Shown piece after piece: positions 63,845-64,000 of a stretch of DNA of 64,000 nt. Made by a program: the position numbers and the translations under genes. The stretch comes from an uncultured Bacteroidia bacterium (GTDB lineage: Bacteria > Bacteroidota > Bacteroidia > Bacteroidales > F082). Below the pieces are notes generated by a model. It worked only from the letters and a program-made list of their open reading frames with translations. It had not been told where the DNA came from and made no database searches. The DNA lies in NCBI GenBank assembly GCA_902786745.1, contig CADADR010000001.1:62001-126000 (forward strand). The letters are read 5' to 3'. Position 1 is the stretch's first letter. Each line of letters opens with the position of its first letter.

Positions 63845-64000
63845 CTATGATTTCATTCTTTCCTGCGCATCCTTACCAGCGCCCGTGCCCTTGTATTTGC
63901 TGCGGGTCGAGTTCAGGCGATAATACACCGAGACTTGCAACTTGTGCGTCGAGAAAACGTTGTTTTGCTGGATTTGGTAGTAACCCATATCGCTGTATTC
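63845..64000 (-). CDS. C-terminal end of an outer-membrane beta-barrel receptor (partial)
   Basis: The 51 codons at the right edge read EYSDMGYYQIQQNNVFSTH, then KLQVSVYYRLNSTRSKYKG, then TGAGKDAQERMKS and a stop. The VSVYYRLNS strand followed by SKYKGTGAG is the typical last strand and tail of TonB-dependent-type outer-membrane beta-barrel proteins of Bacteroidota. The rest lies outside the window. Confidence 0.7.
   Translation of the reverse strand, partial: EYSDMGYYQIQQNNVFSTHKLQVSVYYRLNSTRSKYKGTGAGKDAQERMKS

Noticed and set aside
1..64000. tRNA, rRNA, CRISPR arrays, riboswitches and insertion sequences with terminal repeats
   Set aside because: Looked for by characteristic arms, repeats and conserved cores on both strands; none was found that could be supported.

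Overview
The window is a stretch of a Bacteroidota chromosome, most likely Bacteroidales and probably a gut or rumen lineage. The evidence is type IX secretion C-terminal sorting domains on three neighbouring genes, family S46 and GH92 enzymes, DUF3244-, DUF4270- and IPExxxVDY-type proteins, and many -7 elements of the form TAnnTTTG(C) in place of classical sigma-70 boxes. The host backbone is moderately GC-rich. Several AT-rich accessory blocks stand out. I see no rRNA, tRNA or CRISPR array.

Layout. 0-4 kb: a tandemly duplicated module of small lipoproteins and outer-membrane barrels. 4-10.6 kb: a GreA-Nudix fusion, an S46 dipeptidyl peptidase, an aldehyde dehydrogenase, and yceD-rpmF. 10.6-11.5 kb: a gene-poor stretch of dispersed-repeat remnants and a gene fragment. 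11.5-15.5 kb: an AT-rich defence cassette (XRE controller, AIPR protein, C5-cytosine methyltransferase, probable restriction endonuclease) with duplicated palindromic operator-like boxes upstream. 15.5-23.3 kb: YqaE/Pmp3 peptide, a PAP2-VanX fusion, lipid-methyltransferase-like membrane proteins, a HAD phosphatase, Vsr, OmpA and GH92. 23.3-30 kb: an accessory block with HipAB (two operator palindromes around its promoter), several unrecognised genes, a phosphoesterase and HTH proteins, two of them behind a shared promoter-like element. 30-49 kb: housekeeping genes (acyl-CoA ligase, MATE, pheS, cyclophilin, MeaB, glnA, acpP-fabF-rnc). 49-57 kb: GH3-LysE, three T9SS cargo proteins, a frameshifted GNAT gene and an S41 protease. 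57-61 kb: an ECF sigma factor with a membrane partner, a truncated S41 copy, a RAYT transposase with a C-terminal SLOG/DprA-like domain, and a PD-(D/E)XK nuclease. 61-64 kb: a CDP-alcohol phosphotransferase, a flavin-type oxidase, an adhesin-like lipoprotein, a TetR-type regulator with an extra C-terminal HTH, and the end of an outer-membrane receptor.

The most unusual theme is a population of short palindromic or mosaic repeats. Some lie between genes, including a matched pair directly after meaB and glnA with a compensatory stem change. Others appear to have inserted inside four genes without breaking the frame (HAD phosphatase, Vsr, a ferredoxin-flavodoxin protein, a GT39 transferase). One 50-bp unit occurs in two unrelated genes in opposite orientations. 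The window also encodes a RAYT, the family known to be linked to REP-type repeats elsewhere, but nothing here physically ties it to these repeats.

Functional links that look real are the restriction-modification/AIPR cassette, the autoregulated HipBA pair, acpP-fabF-rnc, the sigma/membrane-partner pair and the duplicated surface-protein module. All functions are read from motifs by eye; no database search was run.
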